Positions 1 through 11,250 of a stretch of 64,000 nt of DNA are shown here, one piece after another. Each line of letters starts with the position of its first letter. The stretch's first letter is position 1. The stretch comes from Aphidius gifuensis (Eukaryota; Arthropoda; Insecta; Hymenoptera; Braconidae): positions 7,068,001-7,132,000 of the forward strand of contig NC_057792.1 of NCBI RefSeq assembly GCF_014905175.1. The letters are read 5' to 3'. The notes beneath the pieces were generated by a model. That model was not told where the DNA came from. It worked only from the letters and a program-made list of their open reading frames with translations, and did not search any database. The position numbers and the translations under genes were made by a program.

Positions 1-1160
1 AATTACCAGTGCATCATAATATACAAACATTAACACCATGTCAAATAAATACAAATGTATGGAGGCGCTTCAGTAAAGAAATAAGACAAAAAAGAGTTTG
101 GAACACTGTTAATTTACAAACTAAATTACTATTAGGTAATGCGGCTCTAAAAAATCAACAACCACAAAAAGCTCGATCATATTTACAAAACAAATCACCA
201 GTACAATCAGTTTATACAAATCAATCACCAGAAAGACCTGAACAATCAATGAATTTTGATAATTCAGAAACTAATTCAATACCACCAGAGTTATCTCATA
301 GATCAAGAAATTCTGGTTATTCATATAATGAAATAGAAGTATCACGTAATACTGATGGTTATGCATTTTTACAAGAAGCCATTGATAATCCACAAACAGC
401 AATTGTACAATATCAAGTTGAAGGTAATACTGTTAACATTTTGGTTTTTGAGCCAAATGGTGAACAAAGTTTAACAACATCTGATATACCAAATGAAGAA
501 TGTACTATTACTGATTTACTTGAGCAAGCTGGTGTACCATTTAATGAAACAACAATAGTAACACTTGTTAAAGATCCAACATTAAAAATAAATTATATTG
601 TTGAAAGTGAAGCTGGAACAAGTGATGAATCAAATAATGCAAATGATGAATCAACAAATAACGATAACACACAATTAACATTACCTGTTATTATTGAAAA
701 ACCCAAATTTATTGATGGGAAAGTTGCAGTTTGTGATAATTGTGACTTAAAATCAATGGATTTTAATCGTTGTTATCCATGTAAGGAAAAAATTTCAAGT
801 AATCCAAAAACACAGTTAGATACAAGGAATCCAGTACAAAAAAGGATCAATATGATGTCAATTAATGAGTTTTACAGAAGTTTAGCAAACACCAATCTCA
901 GAATTAATAATTTTGTTGATAATATTTCACCTCATACAATTTGCTCAACATCGAAAAGTGGAAACTCATTATCATCTGATAAAAATAATACAACTAGCTC
1001 CAATTATAATAGTGAAAGCAGCATTCAAATGAATACTAATAATAATAAACGTAAACGTTCACAGCTACAAGTAACAGCTGAGCAAGAAAATTCAAATGAA
1101 AATTTACCCTCTATAAGTGGCTGGAATCAAATGAAAAAAAAATTTTCACCTGAAAAATAA
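1..1160 (+). CDS. SUL family copy 1, 3' part (cut by window start)
   Basis: The frame is already open at the first base, so this is the end of a large last exon and the true start lies outside the window. It begins inside a repeat module (PVHHN...PCQINTN) that recurs in the other copies. It then carries the conserved ~80-residue domain (about 350-620, core DLLEQAGVPF) and a CxxC...CxxC zinc-binding-type pair (about 730-785, CDNC and CYPC). The basic tail with KRKR (about 1045-1060) is probably a nuclear localisation signal. The Ulp2/SENP7-like domain (IGSYKY...) present in most copies is absent: the conserved domain runs almost directly into the CxxC region, so this copy has an internal deletion. 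Function is unknown; a nuclear role tied to SUMO is inferred from the family. The downstream 3' UTR (1161-1400) resembles those of other copies. Confidence 0.75.
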   Translation, partial: LPVHHNIQTLTPCQINTNVWRRFSKEIRQKRVWNTVNLQTKLLLGNAALKNQQPQKARSYLQNKSPVQSVYTNQSPERPEQSMNFDNSETNSIPPELSHRSRNSGYSYNEIEVSRNTDGYAFLQEAIDNPQTAIVQYQVEGNTVNILVFEPNGEQSLTTSDIPNEECTITDLLEQAGVPFNETTIVTLVKDPTLKINYIVESEAGTSDESNNANDESTNNDNTQLTLPVIIEKPKFIDGKVAVCDNCDLKSMDFNRCYPCKEKISSNPKTQLDTRNPVQKRINMMSINEFYRSLANTNLRINNFVDNISPHTICSTSKSGNSLSSDKNNTTSSNYNSESSIQMNTNNNKRKRSQLQVTAEQENSNENLPSISGWNQMKKKFSPEK

Positions 1161-1751
1161 TGTACATCTAATAATGTTAATTGTGAACTAATTACATGAT
1201 CATTTTTTTAAATTTTAAATCAGGGTTTTTAAAGAATAAATAAAAAATAAGGCATACTTTGTAATTTACTAGGAAATTTAATGTTCCAATCTTAGGAGCA
1301 TTAGTATAAAAAAATTATATGTTTGTGTTTTTTAACATTTGCAGTGACTTATTATTTTTACTTACCATACAAAATTATGAATGAACTCCATAAAATATTT
1401 TGTTAATAAAGATTTCCTATAAATAATTAATTTTTTAATTGTTTTTTTTTTGTTTTCTTTTTAACGCAAGTATCAACTCGAGATACATATAATACTTACT
1501 AATAATTTTAAATTCCTCAGCCATTAAAAAATTTTTTATCGGGCAGCCAATCAAATCACTTCAAAGTAAAAATAAAAAAAACATATGGGTTATGTAATAT
1601 CTCATGTTGACACAATTGGACACAATAAATAATCGTAGAACATTCTCTATTCTCAAGTCTAAATATCAATAATACCTATAATATTTAATAATTATAATTG
1701 ATTTAGTACAATTTTTCTAAAAATTAAAACGTGTCATATTATATTTAAATA
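1161..1751 (+). other. Intergenic: 3' UTR of copy 1 and promoter region of copy 2
   Basis: No gene is seen. The first part contains AATAAA-type signals shared with other copies (for example near 1236 and 1404). The second part is the conserved upstream block that precedes SUL copies, with a CCAAT-type motif near 1546. Confidence 0.6.
1541..1620 (+). promoter_or_regulatory. Conserved upstream block with CCAAT motif (copy 2)
   Basis: The block holds GGCAGCCAATCAAA, then an A-rich stretch, then a GGTTATGTAA...TGTTGACACAA segment. It recurs about 150-210 bases before the start codon of copies 2, 4, 5, 6, 7 and 8; copy 3 keeps only the CCAAT core, further upstream. Conservation among rapidly diverging copies suggests a shared promoter, but it may only reflect recent duplication. 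Confidence 0.45.
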
Positions 1752-4700
1752 ATGGAAAAACAAGGTCAAAATGTAACAACAACAGCAATCAAAGAAGGTA
1801 AAACAATTAATTAATTTCCCTACATATTGTTATTATAATTTTCTGTTCGTCGAATGGGTTGTTATAATTCTCTTACTGTATTATTCACTGAGTTGTTTTC
1901 TTAATATTTTAAAGAATTCAGTGGAGATATGGCAATTCAACTAGATTCTATAAAAGAAGAAGTGTTGGATAAAGATGAAAAAAATGGTGAAATTTTAAGG
2001 GATACACAATCAACAATAGTTGAACATCTGAAACAGCAAAATCAACAACAACAACAACAACAAAAATCCGAAATAATTGAAATAAAATCAGCAATAATAA
2101 TTGATCATCAAATGAATAATTATGAACCAAAAAAGGTAAATGTAATAGTTGTTATTAGCATGCATTTTTTAAATGTATAATTAAATTATTATTTTCAATA
2201 ATTTTATAATTTTATGACGTTTTAGATTGCTGAACAGGGACTATCTTGTTCACCGAATTTCGATTATCCTGGCTATCCTGGTTTCTTCGAGGCAATTAGA
2301 CAGGCGAAAAGAAAAAAAAAATCCCATGATGTATCATTTGAAATACTTTTTTCATATTTACCTGAATCAGTCATAAAACAGCATGATCTCAATCTGAATG
2401 AATGGTGGAATTATTGTTTATTTGAAAATAAAGATCCACTAGAAACTGATTTATCAGTGTTCATTGGTTATCTTGAAAAAAAATTCGATGTTGGTGCATT
2501 ATCTGATGATTTAAAATCAATTTCATCGACAATTTGTCTAATTGCATCTGATAAGATGGAAAGGCAAATTTATTCATCGAGCTTTTTATTCTCAGAGTTT
2601 GCTAAATATTCAGCTGTAAATAATACAGATTGTTATAAAACACCAAAATCATCATGTCAAAATGATTCAATAACATTGTCATTAGATTCTAACACAAAAA
2701 AGCAAGATGATATTTTACCTGAGGTGATTGATATATCAGATGATGAATTAGATACTGAATCACCAACGAAATTGCTCAAAAAGTCAAAAGATCTATTGAA
2801 TAACAATGAGCCTACTAATTTAAAAAAAAATAGTGTGTTTTTACAAAAAACAATTAATAGTTCTCAGTTGACAACTCCATTAAAAAAGCCGAAATCAACA
2901 AAACCACCAGCAATATTTTTACGCAAAAGAAGAAGAAATAAAGAAGAAAATATTATAAAAGGACCAATAACTGGAACTATTAACGATCAAAACAAAAATG
3001 AAACAAGTGGTAATTTACAAAGTGGAATATTATTAGTTGATACAGTTCAAAAAGAACAACAACAACAACCACCAGCAAATAATAATCATGCAGTTGATTC
3101 TTCTACAAAAACATTGACACCAGCAATAAAACCTGACACACCAGTGAAAACACCAGTACATCATAGTCCATCACCATTAATACCATGTCAATTAAATACT
3201 AATGTATTAGAGTGTTCGAGTGAAAAACTAAAACAAAATAAAGCTGAAACAACTGATAATTTACAAAGTAAATTATTATTGGGTAATACAGTTAAGAAAA
3301 AGCAAAAACAACATCAACTACCATCAGTAAATAATGATAAAGCAATTGATTTTCCTAGAAAAACATTGACACCAGCAATAAAACCTGCAACACCAGTACA
3401 TCATATTACACCACCATTAATACCATGTCAATCAAACACAAGTGCATTAGAGTGTTTGAGTCAAGAACTAAAAAAAACTAAAACTGAAACAACTGAAAAT
3501 TTACAAAGTGAATTATTATTAGGTGATAAAGTTGAAAAACAGCAACAACTACCATTAAAAAATAATAATCAAGCAATTGATCTTCCTTCAAATGATGTTG
3601 CAATATCAATAACATCATCAGTATCAACGTCATTACCATTAAAATTACAAACATCACTGAGAAAAACGTTAACACCAGCAATAAAACATCAACTGCCATC
3701 AGCAAATAATGATACAACAAATATTATTGCCACAAATTGTGTTTTACTCTCAACATGCTATTTCAACTCATCAGTATCAACACCAGTACGATTCAAATTA
3801 CAAAAATTGTTACCAGCAATAAAACCACTAACACCATCAGAAAATTTACCAATACATCATAATACATCACCATTAGTACCATGTCAATTAAATGCACCTG
3901 TATTAGAGTGTTTAAGTGAAAGACTGAAACAAAATAAAGTTAAAAGAGTTGTTGATTTACCAAGTAAATTATTATTAAGTAATACAGTTCAAAAAAGTCT
4001 ACAACAATCATCAGCAAATAAGAAACAAGCAATTAATATTTATTCAAATAATGTCGTACCAAAAACATTACGAGTAGCCTCACCATCAGTACCATCAAAA
4101 TTAAAAGCTCCAGTTAAAAAAACTGGTAATTTACCACTATTACCACCATGTCAATCGAATACAAGTGTATTTGAGTCATCGAGTGAAGTACTCAAACAAA
4201 ATAACGTCAAAACAACTGGTAATTTACAAAGCTATGCAGCTCCAAACTCAATATCAGCCGATAAAAATAATACAACTAATTCCGATAATAATAGCGAGGA
4301 CAGTATTAAAAATAAAAACAATAATAACAAACGTAAACATCTAGAAGTATTGGTTGAGAAAGAAAATTCACATGAAATTATGCAAAATGATGAACATAAA
4401 AAATTAGTATTATCATCAAATGATAAACCAACAAAAAAAAAACAAAGTTATTATAACTTTTACAATTTTAAATTATCATTATTATGTCGTGCAATAAGAA
4501 TTGGATCATATAAGTATGTTAGTGATAATAATAATGTTGTTATAAATAGAAGTGGTTTTATATTGACAATAGAAACACTTCAAAATGAAAAATCAATTGT
4601 TAAATTTAAAATTCATTATGATGATATTATTAAAGCAAAATTTTATTTTACAAAACATCCAAAATTAAATGTATTATATTTGCATACAAACAAAGCTGTT

Positions 4701-4928
4701 GGTTTGGGCATTAGAAAATTATTGGGTATACAATTTATGACAGAACCAATATATGATCCAAAAAGTAATGATCCATCACCAAACGTGATAACATTGGTGG
4801 TTGATATTTTATCTCATGAGGTAAAAGATTCATTAACAGATCAATTAAAAATGGGAATTCGAAAAGTTGTTAAATTGGGTATTGCACATGATATGTTGGT
4901 AAAAACATCAGATGGATTACAATTATAA
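1752..4928 (+). CDS. SUL family copy 2 (SIM-containing, Ulp2/SENP7-N-like)
   Basis: The inferred exons are 1752-1797, 1915-2135 and 2226-4928. Splice phases agree and give about 989 residues. Exon 1 encodes MEKQGQNVTTTAIKE. Exon 2 has I-K-E-E at 1950-1961, a consensus sumoylation motif, then a poly-Gln run. Exon 3 begins IAEQGLSCSPNFDYPGY, has a W-W-N-Y-C region (about 2400) that loosely resembles the core-binding domain of tyrosine recombinases, and a SIM-like EVIDISDDE at 2721-2744. About five repeat modules (PCQLNT...LECSS...NLQSKLL...QQQ) fill 3000-4240. The tail-type KRKH element (about 4330) comes before, not after, a diverged IGSYKY domain (about 4495-4880). The exon 3/exon 4 intron of other copies is missing, and so are the conserved ~80-residue domain and the CxxC region. 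Function is inferred only from motifs. Confidence 0.75.
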
Positions 4929-5932
4929 TAATATTTTCGTTTGATATTTATTAATTTTGTTTGTTCTAATAAATTAGTCTGGATTAATTTATGTAACAGT
5001 TAATATTTTTTATATCAAAGTACTCGTTGATACATCAATAAGCTCAATATTAATGAAATCATTTAAAATAAATATATTGAATTTTAAATCTAGATTATGA
5101 GCTGTTTATTATCGAATTAAATAAAGAATTAATTACATTGTTAAAAATGAAATAATAAAAAATTGAGTTTTTTGTATTGTAGTAAGTTATATTGTATGTG
5201 TGAAAATAATTTTAACATGTTTATTGAAAATTTAATGGTTTTCTTTTTAGTAATATAAAAATTTTATATAAAATATTAATTGTTTTAATTGTTTTTTATT
5301 TTAATATAAATATCAACTCGACAGCTGTATATTTCTTACATAAGTCCATGTTTAAAATAAAATATCCCAAATTTCATGGGGGTATATATAATATACAAAA
5401 AAGTATATTAGGATTTAAGAGTCGAGACGGGTCTGTCATAAATATTGGCCATAAAAATATTTTATTTGAATTCTTTTTATTGTCAGCAGCGAGCTGCCAA
5501 TCAAAGTCGCTGAATACTCTAAGAGAAGAGAGAGAAGTAAAAAAGGGCGTTGTTTAAGATATGCTTTATACTTTAATATTTTCTCAGTGTTAGTAATATG
5601 CTAAATTGCTAAAAAATATTTGTAAAAAAATAAAAGCTGGTTTTTTCTATAGGGAATTTAACGAGAGAAGTGTGTATTTTTTCTTGTTGGCCTTGGTCTC
5701 ACACAGTAGTGCACAGTAGTAAAACTGAGTGAAACCCATCCGCAGCAACACGTAGTTTTTTGATAAAATTAAATAATATCATTATCACCAATATTAACAA
5801 ATGATAAAAAATTTTCTTTAATTACTCCACCTTACTGTTGAAGTTAAAACGTGTAATAATAGTGTTAGTGTAATATTTATCAATATTTATTATACTATTT
5901 ATAAAAAAAAGTATAATATATATGTGTAAGCA
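4929..5932 (+). other. Intergenic region between copies 2 and 3
   Basis: The 3' UTR of copy 2 has polyadenylation-type signals. A reduced upstream block with CTGCCAATCAAAG is near 5494-5506. No convincing gene is seen; the 69-codon ORF at 5348-5557 has no recognisable features. Confidence 0.5.
5491..5510 (+). promoter_or_regulatory. CCAAT motif upstream of copy 3
   Basis: GCTGCCAATCAAAGTCGCT matches the core of the shared upstream block. Its distance to the start codon (about 430 bases) is larger than in the other copies, because extra sequence lies between them. Confidence 0.3.
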
Positions 5933-8900
5933 ATGGAAAAACCAAATCGAAATGAAACAATAGTGATAGAAATTAAAGAAGGTATTTAAAATTAAATAAA
6001 TAAATAAATAAATAAATACATTTTTTTGGTCGTAGCCCACGGACTATATGAGATTTGTTAACTGGCCTTGAAAAAAAATTTGAGATAAAAAATAAATTTA
6101 AAATGATGATGTCACGAATCACCAACCCAAGTTTTATTACCCGGTAAATTCGCGCGCTTTCCAAAAAATTGGAGCAAGACCGGATTCTCTGATAAGTTAT
6201 CAGTGATAGTCCGTGGGCTACGACCAAAAAAATGTATTTATTTATTTTTTCAATTTAGTAGCCAAGCGGTGACTAGCCATGTATAAAAAAATTCAAAACC
6301 AATGTTTGTTTAATTGATAGTATTTGAGACTATAGTAACGTGTTGACACATACGGCTGTTGTTAATTTTATCATGTAATAACTCCCAGGGGCTATTCAAG
6401 TTTAAAGTCATGGTGTCACTCTCGTGTGTAGTATTTAATAAGTCGCACTTGACGATGGTTTTTTTGATTGCTAAAATTATAAATAAACAGAATATTATAT
6501 TATATAATATTATATTTGTAGAATAATGTTATTATTATAATTCTCTTATTGTATTTTTCACTGGGTATTTTTTTAACTTCTTCTTAGAATTCAATGAAGA
6601 TATGACAATGCAACTGGAATCCATAAAAGAAGAAGTGTTGGATAAAGTTGAAAACAATTGTGAAATTTCAAGAGATACACAATCAACAATAGTTGAACAT
6701 CAGCAACAACAAGATCATCAGCAGCAACCTGAAACGATTGAAATAAAAAGAGAATTGATAATTGATTATGAAATTAGTAATAATAACATAGAAAAGGTAA
6801 ATGTATTAGTTGTTGATAGCATGCATTTTTTAAATGTATAATTAAATTATTCTTTTCAATAATGTTATAATTTCCTGACGTTTTAGGTTGCTGAACAAAT
6901 ACCATCTTGTTCAACGAATTTCGATTATCCTGGTTATCCTGGTTTCATCGAGGCAGTAAGACAAGCAAAAGGAAAAAAAAAATCCTATGATGTATCATTT
7001 CAAATGCTTTTTTCATGTTTTCCTGAATCAGTCATAACGCAGCATGATATTCATCTAAATGAATGGTGGAATTATTGTGTAATTAGAAAAAAAGATCCAC
7101 TAGAAACTGGTTTATCAGTGTTCATTGGTTATCTTGAGAAAAAATTAGATGCTGGTGTATCATGTGATGATTTAAAATCAATTGCATCCTCAGTTTGTCT
7201 TATTGCATCTGATAAGATGGCAAGTCAAATTCACTCATTGAGTTTTTTATTTTTAGAATATGCTAAATATTCACCTACAAATAATACAAATGGTTATAAA
7301 ACACCAAAATTATCATGTCAAAATAATTCAAACAAATTGTCATTACATTCTAAAACAAAAAAGCAAGATGGATCAAAAATATCATCAGTACAAATTGAAA
7401 ATGTACAAAAAGCCAAATTATCTGAGGTGATCGATATATCAGACGATCATTCAAATAGTCAATCACCATCAACGTTAATGAAAAAACAAACAGATGTATT
7501 AAATAATAATGTGCCTACTACCTCTAAAAACAAAAGTGTGTTGTTACAAAAAGCAATGGATAATTCACAGGTGACAACACCATTAATGGAATCATCATCA
7601 ACAAAACCACCAGGAGTAAAAAAATCCATATTACCAGAGATAATTGATTTATCAGATAATGATTCAGATACTGAATCACCATCCACATCACTACAAAAAG
7701 ATGTATTGAATAATAATGATCAGTCTAATTATAAAAAACATTGTGTATTTTTAGAAAAAGGGATTGATAAATCACAGTTAACAACACCATTAATGGGATC
7801 ATCGAAACCAACAACAAAACCACCAGCAATACGACTGCACAGCCAAAAAAAAGGCTGGGAAAATAATGTAAATGAAAAACCAATAACTGGAACTATTAAT
7901 GGTCCGGAACTATTAATGCAACAAGCACAATTGATTATTAAGCCTGAAAATGATAAAATAAATCAACAAATAACAATTGAAACTACAAATCCACAAGCGG
8001 TAAGTATTTTTTATTAAATAAAATTGAAAAAATATTATAATTATACTATTTTTCAGCCATCAATAATGAGAATAAATAATGTCGTTGTTGATGAATCGGA
8101 TTTAATAAATCAAAAACATCAAACAATGCCAAAACTATCAATAAAGCAAGAACCAGATGAATATATACAACATCAAGAATCAACACTACCATTAGCAAAT
8201 AATAATCAAGCAATTGATCGTCTTACACGAACCATAACACCAGCAATAAAACTTTCAACACCAGCAAAATTACCAGTACATCTATTAACACGACGTAAAA
8301 TAAATGCAAGGGTAGAATTGGAGCCCTTTAGGAAAGGAATAAAACGAAAAAGAATTAAGAAAACTGCTAATTTACAAACTGAATTAGGTAATGCAGCCCC
8401 AAAAAATCAACAACAACAACAACAATCAGAAATAAAACCTGCAACACCAGCAACATCACTGGTATTATCACAGTGTCAAATAAATAAAGGGGCATTAGAG
8501 TGTTTGAGTCAAGAACTACAAGAAATTAAAATTGAAACAACTGAAAATTTACAAAGTAAATTATTATTAGGTGATACAGTTGAAAAACAACAAGAGCAAC
8601 ATCAACTACCATCAGCGACTAATAATCAAGAAATTGATCTTGATCTTTTAAATGATGTTGCACCATCAATAACATCATCAGCATCAGCGTCATTACCATT
8701 AAAATTACAAATATCATCAAGAAAAATGGTAACACCAGCAATACAATCACCAGTACATTATAATACGTCACTATTAGCAAATACAAGTACATTAGAGTGC
8801 TCTAGTCAAGAAGTAAAACAAAATAACGTTGAAACAACTGATAACACAGTTAAAAAAAGACAACAAGAACAACTACAAAAAGCTCAATCATATTTAAAAA

Positions 8901-10609
8901 GAAAATCTTCAGTACAATCAGTTTATATAAATCAATCACCAAAAAAACTTAAACAATTAATGAATTTAGATGAAATAGACAGTAAATCAATACCAGATTT
9001 ATCTGATAGACTAATACATTCGAATAACTCATCAAATGAAATTGAACTAAGAACTAATACTGAAGGTTCTTTACAGCTCAAAGACATTGATCCACAAACA
9101 ACAATTGTACAAGATCAAATTGAAGGTGATGTTGTTCGATTTTTGCTTGTTATGTCAGATGGTAAACAAACGGTAATACCATTTAATATACCAGGTGAAG
9201 AATGTACTGTTAATGACTTACTTGAACAGGCTGGTATATTATTTAACAGCACAACAAAAGTATCAGTTATTAAAGATCCAATATTGAAAGTTGATCATAC
9301 TGTTAAAAGTAAAATTGGTACAGTTGCTGATTCAACAGAAACTAGTGAAGTCAATAATGAATTATCAAATGACGATAATGTATTGTCTGATAAAAAATTT
9401 TTACAAGATGATAATGATCATGATGAGAATGATGATGAGGATGATGATGATGATGATGATGATAGTGATGATGGGAGTGATGATGATTGGGTTGAAAACT
9501 TAAACCTGCGGTCAAAATTAATGTGTCATCTTGTTAAAATTGGATCATACAAATATACACCAAATACAAACAATTGTGTTGAAATAAAAAAATCTGGTTT
9601 AGAATTATCAGTACCATTAGATGTCAATGAAATTCATATCTTAAAAATAAATGTTGAATATCGAGACATTGTTAAAGTATTAATACATACCGGTAAACCA
9701 GCCCCAATATTATTTTTCTACACAAATACCAAATCCGCTTCAAAAATACGTAAATTATTAGGTATGAACAATCTAAAAAGACCATATTACGATCCAGCTA
9801 GTAAAGATCAAACTTACCAAAGAATAATAATATTCCCAAAATTATTAAAAAAAAAATCAATTAATACATTAAAAAAAGTATTTCCATCAAAAGTTTTTAT
9901 GCATAAAAAATTAACTGAAGAAGAAGTTAATGATATTATATATTCAAAAGATGCATCACCAGAAGATCTAAATAATTCATTATTAAATATTGATAATAGA
10001 CAAACAACAATTAATGATACCAATAATATTGTTGAAAATCCTACTATTTATTCAGCATTACTATCAAAAGATGAAGTTACAAATGCTAATGATGAAAACA
10101 ATGAAGAATCAAATAGTGTAGATGATGGCTTAACAAATAATAATAGCAAACGAGTAACATCAACTGATACTATTGAAAAACCAAAATACGTTAAAGGAAA
10201 ATTTGCAGTGTGTCATAGTTGTGGTTCTACATCAATGGATTTTAATCGTTGTTATCGTTGTAAGAAAAAACTTCCAAATAATCCAAAGACAAAGTTAGAT
10301 ATACGTAATCTACAACAAAAAATATGTATGATCCCGTCAATTGATAAGTTTTATAGAAGTTTAGCAAATAATAATATCAACATTAATGAATTTGATAATG
10401 ATATTCCACCACATACAATTTGCTCAACATCAAAAAATGAAAACTCATTATCACCTGGTAAAAATAATACAACTGATTCTGATTATAATAGTGAGGACAC
10501 TAATGAAAATGAAATCGATAATAATAAACGCAAACGTTTACAGCTAGAAGTAACAGCTGAGGAAGAAAATCCAAATAAAGTTTTACCCTCTATGCCTTTG
10601 ATCGATTAA
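5933..10609 (+). CDS. SUL family copy 3 (longest complete member)
   Basis: The inferred exons are 5933-5981, 6588-6796, 6887-7999 and 8057-10609, with all phases consistent (about 1307 residues). Exon 2 has I-K-E-E and a second site, I-K-R-E. Exon 3 has the Trp-rich domain and two SIM-like motifs, EVIDISDDH (about 7425-7450) and EIIDLSDNDSD (about 7635-7670). Exon 4 starts PSIMRINN and has I-K-Q-E-P-D (about 8140, a classical sumoylation type). It then has repeat modules, the conserved ~80-residue domain (about 9060-9330), an Asp-rich acidic run (about 9410-9490), the Ulp2/SENP7-N-like IGSYKY domain (about 9530-9920), CHSC...CYRC (10210-10262) and a KRKR tail (about 10525). This is the best copy from which to define the family. 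The family likeness to Ulp2-type proteins is recalled, not computed. A MITE sits in intron 1. Confidence 0.8.
6014..6239. mobile_element. MITE with perfect 34-bp terminal inverted repeats in intron 1 of copy 3
   Basis: Bases 6014-6047 and 6206-6239 are exact reverse complements, with the core GGTCGTAGCCCACGGACTAT. The 226-bp element has no coding capacity and is flanked by TAAA microsatellite sequence. It is absent from intron 1 of the other copies, so it inserted after duplication. Perfect arms imply a recent insertion. Confidence 0.85.
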
Positions 10610-11250
10610 AAAAAAAAAATTATTATTTAAATTTGTTATCATTGATAACAATCATTGATAACTTATCAATAAGATCAATAATATTAAAATTAATAAAACA
10701 AATATTTTAAGTGAACAAAATATATACATTTATATATATATTTAATTATAAGCGAGTAAGCAAGAATATAAATAATTGTTAAAAATTTAATTTGGTTATT
10801 ATATGAATACGAGTAAAAATTATTTTAACATGTTTCAATATTTATAATGTTTTTCTTTTTTTTATTGATTGTTTTCATTGTTTTTTATTTTAACGTATAA
10901 ATATCAACTGCTTGCTAATTTTTTATATTCCCAACGCACAAATCGGTCATTCAAAAAAGAAAAAAAAATAATTAGGATTATGTCCACAAAAGAATAAGGA
11001 GTCAGCGCACAAATTACACGTTACAATTTTTTATTGGAATTTTTATTTTTTATCAGGCAGTCAATCAAACGATACTTGAAAGCGAAAAAAAAAAAAAAAC
11101 ATTGGGTTATGTAAATATGTTGACACAATTTAAGAATCGTAGAACTCTCTATATGGTTAAGTGTGAATCTAAATAATATAGTACTTATTCAATAATTATA
11201 ATTATCACAATCATAGTAAAATTTGGAACGTGTTACATTATTTATACACA
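10610..11250 (+). other. Intergenic region between copies 3 and 4
   Basis: It holds the 3' UTR of copy 3 and then the shared upstream sequence (TCCACAAAAGAATAAGGAGT near 10982, CAGTCAATCAAAC near 11058). No gene is seen. Confidence 0.55.
11055..11130 (+). promoter_or_regulatory. Conserved upstream block (copy 4)
   Basis: AGGCAGTCAATCAAAC followed by ACTTGAAAGCG and GGTTATGTAAATATGTTGACAC. The CCAAT core is changed to TCAAT here, so this promoter may be weaker if the motif is functional. Confidence 0.4.

Noticed and set aside
3478..3720. Long minus-strand ORFs opposite SUL exons (also 12126-12455, 44523-45057 and others)
   Set aside because: They mirror Gln/Asn/Pro/Asp-rich codons of the + strand and are themselves Leu/Val/Phe low-complexity; no independent features.
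2457..4928. Treating the first Met-type codon in exon 3 as the SUL gene start
   Set aside because: Conserved coding sequence, acceptor sites and two upstream exons in phase show that the proteins start earlier.
5933..10609. A catalytic ULP/SENP protease domain in SUL copies
   Set aside because: Looked for His-Asp-Cys ULP motifs downstream of the IGSYKY domain in all copies; none found.
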